Both the position numbers and the translations under genes were made by a program. Positions 43,543 through 55,700 of a DNA stretch of 64,000 bases are shown piece by piece (the stretch's first letter is position 1; the number at the start of each line of letters is the position of its first letter). This DNA comes from Cercophora sp. LCS_1 (Eukaryota; Ascomycota; Sordariomycetes; Sordariales; Lasiosphaeriaceae): contig JAPZLL010000065.1 of NCBI GenBank assembly GCA_036250225.1, positions 1 to 64,000 on the forward strand, given 5' to 3'. The notes under the pieces were generated by a model. The model did no database searches. It was not told the origin of the DNA and saw only the letters and a list, made by a program, of their open reading frames with translations.

Positions 43543-44219
43543 ATGGGCAACGCCATGTCTGGGCTGTCACTCCTTTTCGGCAAGCTGCTAGGTTCTCGAG
43601 AAGTCCGTATCCTAATGTTGGGGCTTGACGCCGCCGGCAAGACGACGATCCTCTACAAGCTCAAAATCCAGCGCGATGTAACGACCATCCCAACCGTCGG
43701 GTTCAACGTCGAGAGTTTCACCTTCAAGAACATCAAGTTCAATATGTGGGACGTCGGTGGCCAGGACAAGATCAGGCCGCTCTGGAGGCATTACTATAGC
43801 GGTACACACTGTCTTCAACAAACTCTCTTGCAATTGATAACGAACCGGGTTCCACAGGCACTCAAGCCCTCATCTTTGTAGTCGACTCAGCCGACCGCGC
43901 GCGAATCGACGAAGCCCGCACAGAACTTCACCGCATCGTCAACGACCGTGAAATGAAGGATTGTTTCCTCCTCGTTTTTGCTAACAAGCAGGACATCAAC
44001 GGCGGCATGTACCAACAAACTCTCACACATCCTACTGCCCCAGGTCCGCTGACAACCACGCTAGCAATGAAAGCCCATGAGATCACCGAGAAACTCCAGC
44101 TCGCCAAGCTCAAGGACAGACTCTGGTATGTCCAGCCATCTATTGCCCCTGCCGGCGACGGTCTGTTTGAGGGATTCGACTGGATTTCAGCCCGGATCAA
44201 GGAGCTGCCTAAGAAGTAA
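43543..44219 (+). CDS. ADP-ribosylation factor GTPase (Arf6-like)
   Basis: Exons 43543-43801, 43858-44004 and 44065-44219 (186 aa). The protein starts MGNAMSG, a typical N-myristoylation start, so Gly2 is the anchor. P-loop GLDAAGKT is at 27-34, switch I PTVGFN, switch II WDVGGQDKIRPLW, then the G4 motif NKQD and the C-terminal SIAPAGDGLFEGFDW (G5). The long N-terminus with LSLLFGKLLGSRE and the RVI-type residues around TELHRIVNDREM point to the Arf6/yeast Arf3 branch rather than Arf1, but I am not certain. It controls membrane traffic and polarity at the cell surface. It converges with the CDK8 gene. Confidence 0.93.
44005..44064 (+). other. 60-base in-frame GC-AG intron in the Arf gene
   Basis: It begins GCATGT and ends CGCTAG, with a CTGAC branch site at 44049-44053. 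Removing it restores the conserved NKQDINGAMKAHEI; leaving it in adds 20 residues without a stop. Confidence 0.7.
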
Positions 44220-44865
44220 GTACCTGGGGTCCGCTGTAACGAAGACCAATCGGCCCAATGCCCACATCATGGACGACAACAAGAGGAATGAACATGAGTT
44301 GAGCTCAGGGAAGGGGATATGCCCCGGGGTCGTATTCCAGACAGGAGATGTACCGTGGGGTATAGCAGGAGGGCGGGAAGTATCGAGAAGCGAGATGTGA
44401 TCGTGATCAAGGGGGTCGAGAGAGTGGATGTCATACTTCTTGTAATTGTGCGGTTGTGTTTTTTGTTTTAGTCTGCTTGGTTTCTGGTTTGTCTTATTTG
44501 GTTGGTAGTGTGCCCCATGGTCCTGATCTCGCCTGCTCTGCTGATACATGTCTCAAGATTCCATCATGTCTTTGTAGAGGGAGACTAGTCTATTTTTTTT
44601 TTTCCGCAAGGGGGAACATTTAGGATACCCAGAATGTAGATGTACACATATGAAGCGTGCGGTTGTTGTCAATTCGCCTGATCATTCCTGGCTCGCTATT
44701 CTTTCACCTGCTATGTCTCGACCCTTTGCATGACCGATGTTGGTATCACCCGTATAAAAAAACTCATAACACCGGAATCCCTAACGCCAGCGTGCAATGC
44801 TATGCATACAATGAAGTCCAAGCTCATTTCCGAGAGCCACGTCGTCGTTTCCCTCGTCGGTGCTC

Positions 44866-46400
44866 CTAGCCCTCCTTCAGTCTCTTCCCCGGCCGCAGTG
44901 AATCATCGGGCAGCCCGCTCCTCTTTGTCCCCGGCAGAGAGCTTGTCCTGATGTCGTTGTCATCCTGACTGACCCTGCGGTGTGGATACTCCATCTTAAT
45001 GCCTTCAAAACAGTTGGAGCTGACCTTGTCACCTGTGCTGAAAAACGGATGCTGAAGGGCAGCTGCGGCAGTAAGTCGTTTTTCCGGGTCGTATTCAAGC
45101 AGGCCGGCAAGCAGTTTGTACCCCTCGGCGCCCAGACTTTGCAGACCGATGGCACCATTGCCGGCGTTCTGGTTGATGGTGTTGTAGTACCACTTCTCAA
45201 GCTGGCTGACACCTGCAGCCTGCTGTCGCTGGTGGTGGTGGTAGCCGTGGTGGGGAGGGGCTCCCAGCGGGGGTTGCAGTGTCGAGAGTGCACTGTACTC
45301 CATCATGCTCGGCAACAAGGGCCATCTCTCCTTTGTCGGCATACCCATGATATCGACAATCTTTTGCATTTGGTTCCGCTGGAAGGGAACCGTCTTCTTG
45401 CTGTCCATCTTGGCCTCCTCGCCCTTGAAGATGGGCCGTAGCGACAGAAGCTCAGCAAAAATGCACCCCACGGCCCACATGTCGATGGCTGGGGTGTAAT
45501 GTCTGGATCCCAGAAGTAGTTCAGGGGCACGATACCATATTGTCACGACCACCTTATCGCCGCTGTAAAGACTATGCAGGGGTTTCTGGAAGAGCCGGGC
45601 AAGACCCAGGTCGCCAATCTTGACCTCGCCAGATGACGTGACCATGATGTTGGCCGGCTTGAGATCGCGGTGAAGCACCCAGTTGGTATGAAGATACTGA
45701 CAGCCGTTGAGCAGCTGAAACATGATGCTCTTGATCGTCGCCGGAGGAATGGGGTGACGGGGTTGCTGTGTGTGGTGGTGGATGATCTGGAGCAAGTCGT
45801 GCTCGGCATATTCGAACACCATGAAGATGCACTTGTCCTCGAGGATGATTTCGATGAGCTTAATGACATTGGCGTGGTTGAGTTCGGAGCAGAGAGCCAT
45901 CTCGCGGACGGCTGACTGGGAAATCCCGGTATACGTCACCTGCTCGCCCTCCTTGTCGGGCTTGAACTTTTTGATGGCGAACTCGCCGGTTTGGCCCTGG
46001 CGGCCGTGTGCTTTGTAAACGCGGCCATATGTGCCGCTGCTAATGAAGCCAATGACCTTGTACTTGTCAATGACATGGACCTTACTCTGGTAGCCGATCG
46101 GTCCGATGCCGCGGTCGGCTGGGTCTGCGGGACGCGTTAGCTGGTGTGGGGAGGGGATGATGAAAAGGCAGAGGGTTGACAGAAGGGACTAAAGAACTGA
46201 CAGGCCCCGGCTTGGTAAGTCGGCGTGCCTCGCGGAGGCATGCCCTGGCCCATGGAGCTGCCTCCATCCCCGGCGACGTAGCGGGCAAGAGCGTGGAACG
46301 AGGCATTCGGTTGCTGCACGCCGGCCGGGCCCGGAAACCCGCCGCCACCCGGCTGAGCGGCCTTCCGTCCATACGCCGGCGGAGCAAATCGGTCCCCCAT
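44866..46400 (-). CDS. SSN3: Cyclin-dependent kinase 8 homologue (Mediator kinase Ssn3/Srb10)
   Basis: Exons 46400-46202 and 46124-44866 (485 aa). The first exon encodes a Gly/Pro-rich leader; the second holds the kinase: GFISSGTYGRVYKA (Gly loop), FAIKKFKPDKEGE (Lys), YTGISQSAVREMALCSEL (the CDK8 form of the cyclin-binding helix), HRDLKPANIMV, IGDLGLARLF, and WYRAPELLLGSRHYTPAIDMWAVGCIFAEL. Also present is the CDK8-specific ...DSKKTVPFQRNQMQKI. It phosphorylates transcription factors and the polymerase II tail in the Mediator kinase module. The splice donor (GTCAGT) is weaker than usual and rests on phase. Confidence 0.95.
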
Positions 46401-47735
46401 GGTGCGCCTCGCGGTGGTTCATTTGCGGGCCACCAAGACGAGAAGAGGACAGACAAGGGAGAAAACGGCGCAGATATCAAGCGAGGAAGAAGGAAGCAGA
46501 AAAGCTCGGACGCGCGGGTGGCCACAGCCGCAGCTGCACGACATCACATGGATTGCATCTCTGCAACGGGGCAGGTGGAATTCGACGACGGGGAGGACAG
46601 GGAGAGGGGAAAGCGAAGCGGACGACGGCAGCTCTTACCTTCGAATGCGGCCTGCACGCTCCTTTTCAGAGTCTGCGTCCTTGCGGAGACAGATCCCGGG
46701 CCGGTAGCAGCTGACGGCGGGTTGGTGAGACTCATTTAAATGGTTGATCGTTGCCAACGGGGACTTGGCGGGAGGATGGCCGCGCCAGACCAGGCCCGAG
46801 CCTCGAGGCGAGACGGCGAGTCAGCTCAGCGAGGCTGGCCGTCGGGCGTTGCACCCAGGAATGACGGCAACAACAGCACGCGAGGCCGGGGGATCCGGGT
46901 GCGCGCAGCCGTCTCGTGGCGGAGAGCGCGTGCGTTGCAAGCGACACTGACAACGCTATTGCGCGCTCATGGCCATCGCGACACACGCGAGACGGGCGCG
47001 ATTGGGCAGTTCACTGCTCAGCAGGTCAGGATGGCCCGGATGGAACGCGGTGGGGCGCTGAAGGGAGGCGAGTTTGGGGGTTGGGATGGCGATTGCGAGC
47101 AGCCGACCAGGGCAAGGCGGGACACCCAGGCCCGACGGGGAATTCGCAGGGCGCCGCGGGAATACGAAGCTCGAATGTCAGGTCGCGACGGGAACGTCCG
47201 CGCCGGCAGTTGTGGAATGCGAAGCGGCGCGCGTGTAATTTGGGCGATTGCCAGAGAAGCAAGAGCGAGGCTAAGATGGTGGCACAAATATTGTTGTTTC
47301 TGCAAGATGCAATCCAGGTGCAAGAGCGGCAGGCGCAAACTGTTGGTCGAGGGGCGGGGCAGCGGACGGGGAGTGAACCGTCCCGCCTCAATGTCGGCGG
47401 GTGTGGCTGGACTGAGACCTCCGACTTGCGCCGTCCCGAGCTGTCGGGTTGGCTGAAACACGCATTCCGGAAACCTTGCTCTGCAACCACGATGCATTCG
47501 TTGAGCTTTGTACCGCAGTGGGCACCAGCTTTCTGTTGGGTGGGCTCTAGGCCTTCGTTGGGCAGCCCTTGCTATGTGGGACCATTCGTCACATCACATC
47601 ATGTCACTGAATTTGAGTTCGGGTTTGAGCCCTTGCAGCAATCGCTGGTCATGCCGCTTTCCTTTTGGCTCCCTCTAGACTTCCGGGTCTGTAAATCGTG
47701 ATCAAAGCAACGCCTGCTACAACAAGAAACCGCAC
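46401..47735. other. GC-rich promoter region between the CDK8 and Arp2 genes
   Basis: A long plus-strand frame (46740-47456) is Arg/Gly-rich and motif-free, as expected of GC-rich non-coding DNA. The 3' end of the Arp2 gene lies at the right border. Confidence 0.35.
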
Positions 47736-49042
47736 TCATCGCGGGCCCAGCTTGTCGAGCACTCTTGGTCCTTGCTCCTCCCACTCCTGCTTCGTGATCC
47801 ACATGCTCTCCTTGTCCGCCATGATGTTTGCCAAGACTGCACCACCGAGGAAGACCATGTGTCGTCTCCGTGGCGGATCCTCTATCCTGACCTTGAACTT
47901 ACTCAAACGCTCCGGGTTCCCGCCCAGTACCCTTGTCAGCCACAGCTGCTTCAGCTCCTTCTCCAGACGCGAGGGCAGCCCCGGGTACATGCTGCTACCG
48001 CCCGACAGCACGATCGCCTTGAACAGCGACGATCGGACATCGACATCGGCCGACTGGATCGTGTTGAAGAGGAACTCGGCGATGCCCGGCTGGTCGCAGT
48101 CGACGAGGTGCGGCTGGAAGAGGCATTCGGGTGCCTCGAACCTCTCCGACCCAACGCGGATGACGCGGCCGTCTGGCAGCGTGTAACTCTCAACCAGGAC
48201 CGTCGTGTCCTCGCTCAGCCGCTTGTCCAGCTCCAGGTCGTAGGAGACGTAGCAGAGCTTCTCCTTGATCTGGCGCACCGTCTCGAAGTCGGCCGTTCGG
48301 TTGAGGGCGTAACCCCTGCGAAGCAGGAGTGCAATCAGATTGCGTGTAACGTCGCGCCCCGCGACATCGAGTCGGCGGGTGAGGTGGTTGAGGACGGTCG
48401 ATTCGTAAACGGGAACAATGTGGGTGACACCGTCACCGGAGTCGACAACAACTCCGGAACTGAGACCTGGACGCAAGAGTTGTTAGCCAACGCGCCTAGC
48501 CGGCTCTTTTGGGGAATGGGCCAAACATACCCTGCGCGTACAGGGCCAGCACAGCTTGAATGGCCACGTACACGCCGCCAAATTCGTAGCGGTCAAACAT
48601 GACCTCGCACATCTGCTCGCGGTTCTTGAGAGGGTTGAGCGGCGGCTCAGTGAGGAGGATCTTGCGGCCGCGCGGATCCACCTTGAGCTTTTCGAAGAAA
48701 GTAAAGTCCCACAGGTGTTGCATGTCGTCCCACTTCTTGACAATGCCGTTCTCCATGGGATAGCTGACCTGCAACATGGTGCGCGCGGCCGCTGCCTCAT
48801 CGCCGCACATGATGTCCTTGATCACCATGTCACTGCCGCCCTTCTCCTCAGTTCGCAGAATCGGCCGGCCGACGATGGACGGGAATTGGTGCTCGGGAAA
48901 GTTCTGGCCGGCGTAGCCGACCTTGAGGAAGCCGGTTCCGCCATCGAGGACTGCCGAGAAAAGCAACTTGTCAGTGGGAGACGCAGACGGTCGGGCGCGC
49001 CGGCCGGCGAGCATCCTTACCGATTGGCAGTTGGTCGGCCAT
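47736..49042 (-). CDS. ARP2: Actin-related protein 2 (Arp2/3 complex)
   Basis: Exons 49042-49021, 48950-48531 and 48466-47736 (390 aa). The tiny first exon encodes MADQLPI and joins as PIVLDGGTGFLKVGYAG, the actin-fold phosphate-1 loop. The rest has PSIVGRPILR, MENGIVKKWDDMQHLWDFTFF (Arp2 type), LLTEPPLNP, VVVDSGDGVTHIVPVYE (phosphate-2), LFKAIVLSGGSSMYPGL and WITKQEWEEQG at the end. It nucleates branched actin filaments at endocytic patches. Length and motifs match the family. Intron positions are early, as in many fungal actin genes. Confidence 0.96.
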
Positions 49043-49454
49043 TTCGAAGAGCTCCTGATGGGTGGCAGGGGAGGTGGTTCGTGGCAAGCTGGTCGCAGCT
49101 GTGGTCGTGTGCCGCTGGGGTCGGGAGCGGGGAGCTAAGCTGGTGAAGCTGGAGATTCCCGAGACAGCGCAGTGGTGGTGTTGCAGGCGGGCGACGTTGA
49201 TGGTGGGGTTGAGGCTGGGTTCCTCGTCAGCGTTCACCCATGGTCGCTGTGGCTGGGTGGGTCCACGTGATACCCCGCAATTGCACACCGAGCCTGCGAA
49301 CCTGCCCCGCCAGGAGCGAACCGGGAGGAGTTACAGGGGACATTGTCACTGAGAGAGCAGGTTCATCCTGTCAAGAAGTATCATTTTCATTGACTGCCAC
49401 CGCCGTCGAATGCTCGTTCCTATCCAACATCTCGTGTCTCCTCCAAGGATCACA
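49043..49454. other. Divergent promoter between Arp2 and the racemase gene
   Basis: About 400 bases between two genes pointing apart. No motif picked out with confidence. Confidence 0.4.
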
Positions 49455-50290
49455 ATGACGACGAACTTTGTTCGACGATCCACCCGGATCCTGGTCCTGA
49501 ACCCCAATTCGTCGGCGTCAATGACGCACGGCGTTGAGGAGGCCATCAGGGGCATGAACCTCGCTCAGGTACATCCCGGCTCACTCCCACGTCCCAATCC
49601 ACCTGACACCAATCCCAGTCAACAGAGATCTATACATATACGGCTCCCCCCGAAAGTCCTGCCAGCATCAATGATGGCGAAGATGTTGCCCTGAGCACCG
49701 ACGTTGTGTACAAAAACCTGACAAGTTCCGGTGCCCTCCAGCAATACGATGCGGTGCTGGTAGCTTGCTTCAGTGTCCACCCCCTTGTTCGAAAGCTGTC
49801 GGCCCTGCACGGTGGCCGAGGGAAGCTAGTTGTGTCTGGAATTTTTGAGGCTGGCATTCAAGCTTCGCTGGTGCTCACAGGGTCAACGTCCAAATGGGGT
49901 ATTGTGACGACTGGTAAATTCTGGGAGGTACATCTCTCGTCTGGTGTGAACGCCTACCTCGGTGCGGACCCGGAGGCTGTCAACCACAAATTTGCTGGTG
50001 TACAGTCCACTGGTCTAGATGCTGGTGATTTCCACGGCGGCGTTGACCCATCTGTCATCCGAGAGAAGTTGAAGGACGCTACCAAGAGGTTACTGCGCCA
50101 GGGCTCGGTCGAATGCGTCGTGATGGGATGTGCTGGTATGGCCGGACTTGAGGAGATCATCCGGTCAGCGGCCATCGAGGAGTATGGTCCGGAGCAAGGA
50201 AAAGAAGTGTTCATCATCGACGGCGTCAGGGCCGGTGTTGGTCTGCTTGAACAAACTGTTCGCAACAAGGACTTGTTCCAGAGAGCATGA
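49455..50290 (+). CDS. Asp/Glu/hydantoin racemase family protein (Dcg1-like)
   Basis: Exons 49455-49568 and 49619-50290 (261 aa), phase 0. The start gives ILVLNPNSSASMTHGVEEAI, the usual N-terminus. The two Cys of the racemase fold are in VLVACFSVHPL (first half) and VVMGCAGMAGLEE (second half). The FEAGIQASL, TTGKFWE and VRAGVGLLEQTV segments also fit. Members racemise hydantoins or allantoin-type compounds; yeast DCG1 sits in the allantoin-degradation cluster. The substrate here is unknown. Confidence 0.92.
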
Positions 50291-50348
50291 TTGTAAAGAA
50301 ACACGGCAATGTACACGGAGCCGTCGACTCCCATCGTATAGCACCACA

Positions 50349-51957
50349 CTAATCAACACGTCTTGTCCTTTCCCACACTTCGTCGGCATCTTTCTTGCCC
50401 AACGTCTCGGGGACGTTTCGGGCGATGAACCCGGTGAAGATAAGGGCAAAGCCTGCAAAAATGAAGTAGACCCAGCCAGCGCCACCAAGGGTATTGTTGA
50501 GGGCCGTGTTGACGATGGGGAAGAGGTACGCAACCAAGAAGGTTGCGGCATAATTTGCGCCCAGAGCCCATGACTGCGTGGCACCCACAGCCTCAGGTCC
50601 CACCAGCTCAGATGCCATGATGAATGGTACAGGACCGAGTCCGACGGCAAACAGCGCAACAAAAAGCAGGACAGCAACAGCGGAGAGAATCTTGACACCA
50701 AACACAATGGAGAGGGCCAACGCAAGGGAGCTGGTGCCCTGGCCGATGATTGAGATCAGCAGACAAGTCTTGCGGCCAAGTCTGTCTGGAAGAGGTGACG
50801 CCGCCATCGTGGTGCCCAAGTTGATAATGGAGATGATGATGGTCAGAAGGGCCGAGCTAGTGGGTAGCAGGTCCTGCAGGAGTGAGACCGAGTACATGAT
50901 GATCGAGTTGATGCCGCAGAGTTGTTGAGCAAACATGATACCTACGACGGCAATGATGGCTGGCCTAGTGAGGGGGTCACGCACAACCTGTGCGAAGCCG
51001 AGGTGAGTTGGCACAGATCGAGAGGAGGCTCCCTGGGCTGTGAGCGGAGTGGCAGCGCTGTCGGAAGCCGTGACATCGTCCCGTGACAACAAACCTTCCT
51101 GTTCACTGGGAAGCTTCCCGTCGCCTTGTCCCCATGTCTCGACCTCTTCATCAATATTGCAATGCTTGCCTCGAATTCTTTGCAGCACACGTCGAGCGCG
51201 GGTCATATCTCCCTTGGCTGTTGCTGTCCAAGCCGGACTTTCCGGGATGATGAATAGACCCAGCGCCTGCGACACAGAGATAGCCACGCCGGTGCCGAGG
51301 ATCCAGCGCCAAGCATTTCCATAGCTGAGGAAGTAGCCAAGAGTTTGGGTGAAAAGAATGCCGACATTGATGCTGATCTGGGTGAAGGCACCAAAGAAAC
51401 CGCGCTGAGCAGGCGGAGCAACCTCACTGATATAGAGAGGTACGATCACCGTGCTAGCGCCGGCACCAACGCCCGTCAGGAATCGGCCAAGACCCAGCAG
51501 AATAGCAGAGGAGGCAAGTGTTTCGACAACCGACCCGACAAGGTAAAACGCAGCCGTAACCTGCATCGAGAGACGCCGCCCACGGCTCGACGTAAACGGG
51601 CCAGCAGTCAAGGCGCCCAGAAGTCCACCGACAGTAAAGATTGCAGAGACAGCAGCGAAGGCCGGATCGTCCATGGGAATGCAGTCGGTCACGTTGCCAT
51701 CGGGTGTCTTCGGTTTCGTGATCAGTGCCGCAACCCTTTCCAAAGTCGAAATTGACTTCTTCCGACAGGTTATGACATCGGCCGGTGCATTGAGTTCAGC
51801 CTGAAAGGTAACAGCCATTAGCAAAAGGACTGCGGTGCACGGGGATTAACATGAAAACAAAGCTCACCAAATGGAAGCCGAACTGCAGTGGTCCCAGTGT
51901 GCTGACGAGGATCAACAGCACCAGATACGGCGTGACATCGCGCAGCGGAGAGGCCAT
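50349..51957 (-). CDS. MFS sugar transporter
   Basis: Exons 51957-51868 and 51800-50349 (513 aa), phase 0. The first exon supplies helix 1 (TPYLVLLILVSTLGPLQFGFHL), which the second exon alone lacks. Twelve helices are expected. Sugar-porter marks: SSRGRRLSM, FLTGVGAGASTVIVPLYISEVAPPAQRG, PESPAW, QQLCGIN, LPDRLGRKT and PETLGK. The large loop holds a GDGKLPSEQEGLLSRDD stretch. It resembles GLUT-like/vacuolar hexose porters more than the HXT group. Its 3' end faces that of the racemase gene, 58 bases away. Confidence 0.92.
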
Positions 51958-52796
51958 GACGAGCGACGGGAAATCGTCTGCCGTAACGGAGATGGACCCC
52001 GGGGCTGGCAGTATCGGCGGTGTGGATCCTGATTTGAGTCGGCGGTGGGGAGAATGCTCGGTGTATGTTCCGGATGTTGTCAGGAAGTTCCGGGACTCCT
52101 GCGCGCCAGCTGAAGCTTGTTGCTATCCCTGCGACCCCCTTTAATGCATATCCTACCTGCTGCTTCGATACATGCAAGCCACCCAGAACTGACCCCCCAC
52201 GACGGACGGCCAACGGCGAAACCCAGCGTCCAGCCTGAATTACAAGGACCAGAGGAAAGTCCCTGGACAATACCGGCCGCTTTTGATTCGTTGCAAAAAT
52301 CATGGGTTCAGTCATTGCTGAACCCACCCGACAAAACATGCAACCGGTTGGCCACTGCATGTCGCAGGGCAGCGGAAACCGCCGTCACAAAGAGGGTACG
52401 GCCTAAAATTGGGCCGAAGGGGTCAAACGTGGCAACCTGTTTTCTGGCTTCACAAGCAGAACAACGGAGATAACTTCAATCCATTGAACAGTCGTTTCTG
52501 TCTGGCCGAAATTCGTGTTTCTGACGTGTTTCTACCTGCGCGATACGTTTCCTGCATTTGCCGGTCGACACTGCAAGCGCCCGGCGCAATCGACCAACAG
52601 CGAGCCGCATGAACAAGGGGACGGGCGCCTACAGGATGGACAGGCCCACCACATCTAGGGAGCCTTAATAGGCATCTCCCCAGCGCAACCAGAATGTTGG
52701 CAACATTTGGGAGAATGGCACGTAGAGAACGCCCCCGCCCCTCGCACACCGGTTCTCGTCCAGATTCGTTCGCTGTGGTGGCCCTAAACGCCCAAC
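51958..52796. other. Divergent promoter between the MFS gene and the second STAND gene
   Basis: No TATA box, motif or RNA gene is picked out. Short frames on both strands lack motifs. Confidence 0.35.
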
Positions 52797-55700
52797 ATGG
52801 AGGCGCTCGCCGCCTTCGGAGTTGCATGCAATGTGATGCAGACCATCAAGTTCACCTTTGAAGTCGTCGAAGCGGGTAAGAAGGTGTTTCGCGATGGCTC
52901 ACCGGACCCTCGCCTCCAAGAGCTCGTCCAGAGTTCTACCCAGGCATACACCAAGCTGGAGGAATCGTTGGTTGCCATCCAACACCCAAACGCGGATGAG
53001 CGCGAACTCATCCGTGTTGCCCAGAACTGTTTAAATGCGGCCTCTGCCTTGACAGCTGAGGTTGCAAAAGTGAACAGACCGGCGGCAAAGGGCAGCATCT
53101 GGATCTCGTTCAAAACAGGGACCAGGGCAAAGTTTGTGGCCAGGAAGATTGACAAGCTCAAAGCAGATATGGGGGATCATCAGAGGGAGCTTGAATTGCG
53201 GGTTCTCATGCGCGCCTGGTAAGTTCGTGTCAGGCATGAACCCCGGTCACTCATCAGTTACCCATGTTGACGCTGCTCAACAGTAAGCAAGCCGACGCAC
53301 TTCGCATCCAACAGGAAAGCAGGTTCAACGGCCTTGATACTACCCTTCAGGGTTTTATTGTTGCCTATGGTCGAGGGCAGACGCTTCTGAAGGATTTGCT
53401 CGACCAGCACACTGACGCCATCAAGACATTCGTCAAGTCTGAAACGCACCAGTCGCAACAAGCAGTGTCCGCTCACATCACCTCAGAGTCATCACGAATC
53501 CGTGACGAGTTGATTTACATCAGGCGGGAGGCGGAACGCGGCCCACCCATATGGAAGAAACGACAAAACTTACTGCGAAGTCTCAAGTACGACTCGATGA
53601 ACGAGCGCTTCAACCAAATCACCGAGTGCTATGAAGGAACCTATCGATGGATTCTTGAGGGCATCCGTCCGTGGCTTGATGATGACAAGGACGTCTCGGC
53701 ACCGGGTGGCAAAACCTCCCACTTACACCCAGATTGTTCTCATGCCATTCAGTTCCCCAATGTTATTTGGAAGTGTTTTCGATGTTGGCTTGAATCTCCG
53801 ACTGGGAAATTATACTGGATCCAGGGTAAGGCGGGCTCAGGGAAAAGCACTTTGATGAAATACCTCGCTTTGGAGTGTGGCGACACATTCACCGACCCGA
53901 ATGCCGAGCGGCCCCTTATCCTTTCTCATTTTCTATGGGCGTCGGGATCCGCTCTCCAGAGGAGCATACTGGGCATCCTCTTGAACCTTGTTCAACAGTT
54001 TTTGTCCAAGCAAGAAAGCGTTCTTGACGCCGTCTTGGAGCACCATCCAGAGGCAACCTTGGCGGATAGACACAGTGACTGGACAAGGGAGCAGCTTGAA
54101 CGCATTGTCAAGACTTGGTTTCCTCGCAGCGAACGACCCATTCTCATCTTTCTGGACGGCCTCGACGAAATAAACGACATTGACGCCAACCGTGTCGACA
54201 CACCCGAGACCCTTCTTCGCCTGCTTAAAATGCTTGGAGCCATCGATAAAGTTCGGTTATGCGTCTCAAGCCGCGAGAGGGCCGAGTTCCGCCTTCAGCT
54301 CCAGAAAATGCCGACGCTTCGGCTTCAGGACATTACTAGGCAAGACATGAAGACCTACGCCGATTGCTATTTACTACAGCCCGAATTCACAGCCGAGTTT
54401 GAAGAGGCGCACAAAGCGTACCAGGACCTCGTGGAGACACTCTGTGACAAGGCTGACGGCGTGTTTCTGTGGCTTGCGTTAGCCGTGCGGAGTCTGTCAC
54501 GGGGCATTGCCAACGGCGATGACCTCAGTGAACTCAAAATACGAGTCGAGCGTATGCCAGCAGGTCTTTGCTCACTTTACCAAGAAATGTGGTCCAAGAT
54601 GAACGAAGATCAGAGCCTGTACCAGGCAGAAGCTGCGATGTACTTCAACATGGTGCTTGACTGGTCCCAGTTCGCCATGGGATACAGTCTCATCGAAGTT
54701 TTTCATCTGCTCATGGCCTCTGAGCCGTCCAAAGCCCGTGCTATTCTACACGACCCTGATATCATCTCACCGGCCGAGATCGAAGAGCAGTGTCGTTCTC
54801 TTTCCAGACGAATCAACGCCCGAACAGCAGGTTTGCTAGAAGTGGCAGCTGACGGGAGACTCGTCGGTTTTGTCCACCGGTCAGCTGTTGAGTTTCTCCA
54901 AAACACACCAGATGGGCGTCAAATTCTAGGTTACGACCGAACTCCTGCTAGCATTCGCCATCTCAACCTCATCTATGCTTTCCTTGCTGGCGTTGCACTT
55001 CAGATGACTGGACGTCGAGAGACTAAGGCCTATTCGCCAGTCTCGGAGGACTTTGTTATCGGCGTCATTCATCGAGCGTGGGAATCCGGTGTTATCCCGG
55101 ATGACGACGGCCATGAGGTCATGGCGGTGTGCAAAAGGCTTCATGAAACTGTGAAATGGCGCTCATTTCATTGTGGCTCCGATTCTGCCCAGCTTATTCA
55201 CTCTTCCCTGGACTTTTACGGGGTAACAACATCATTTGGCTTCACCAAGGTGCTCACACGTCTATTGGACTCGGCATTATCCCCTCACTCTCGGAGATAC
55301 CTCTTCGCGGCATCTTGTTTAGACCCAAACGTTTCCTCTGAAGTCAACATGGAAGGCAAAGCGCACATAGCCGCGGAAATTTTGAACCATGGGCGAGTTT
55401 TCGACCTAGAAGACCACGAGTCCGAGCTGCCGACAATGTTGTTTGCAGCTCTCAACATGCATGCTGGTGGTAAATGCTGGCCTAGGACCCTTGGTGTCCC
55501 CTCTCTCCCTGTTCTTATCGAGCAGTACATCGGATCTCCAAGAATGCTCGAAGCAAAATTGTCGATAACCCTCCGACGGCGACCCCCCAACGGGAACGGC
55601 TGGTGGCCGAACCTTCATTGTCTCGGGGTCATCGAAACCATGTACTGGCGCCAGTCATCAAACTGGGTCACCGTCGAAACAGACTTGGCCTCCCTGATTG

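Noticed and set aside
46740..47701. Two long plus-strand frames (238 and 261 codons)
   Set aside because: They overlap each other in GC-rich promoter DNA, are Arg/Gly-rich and show no domain.
47772..49146. Long plus-strand frames across the Arp2 gene
   Set aside because: Antisense shadows of the Arp2 exons.
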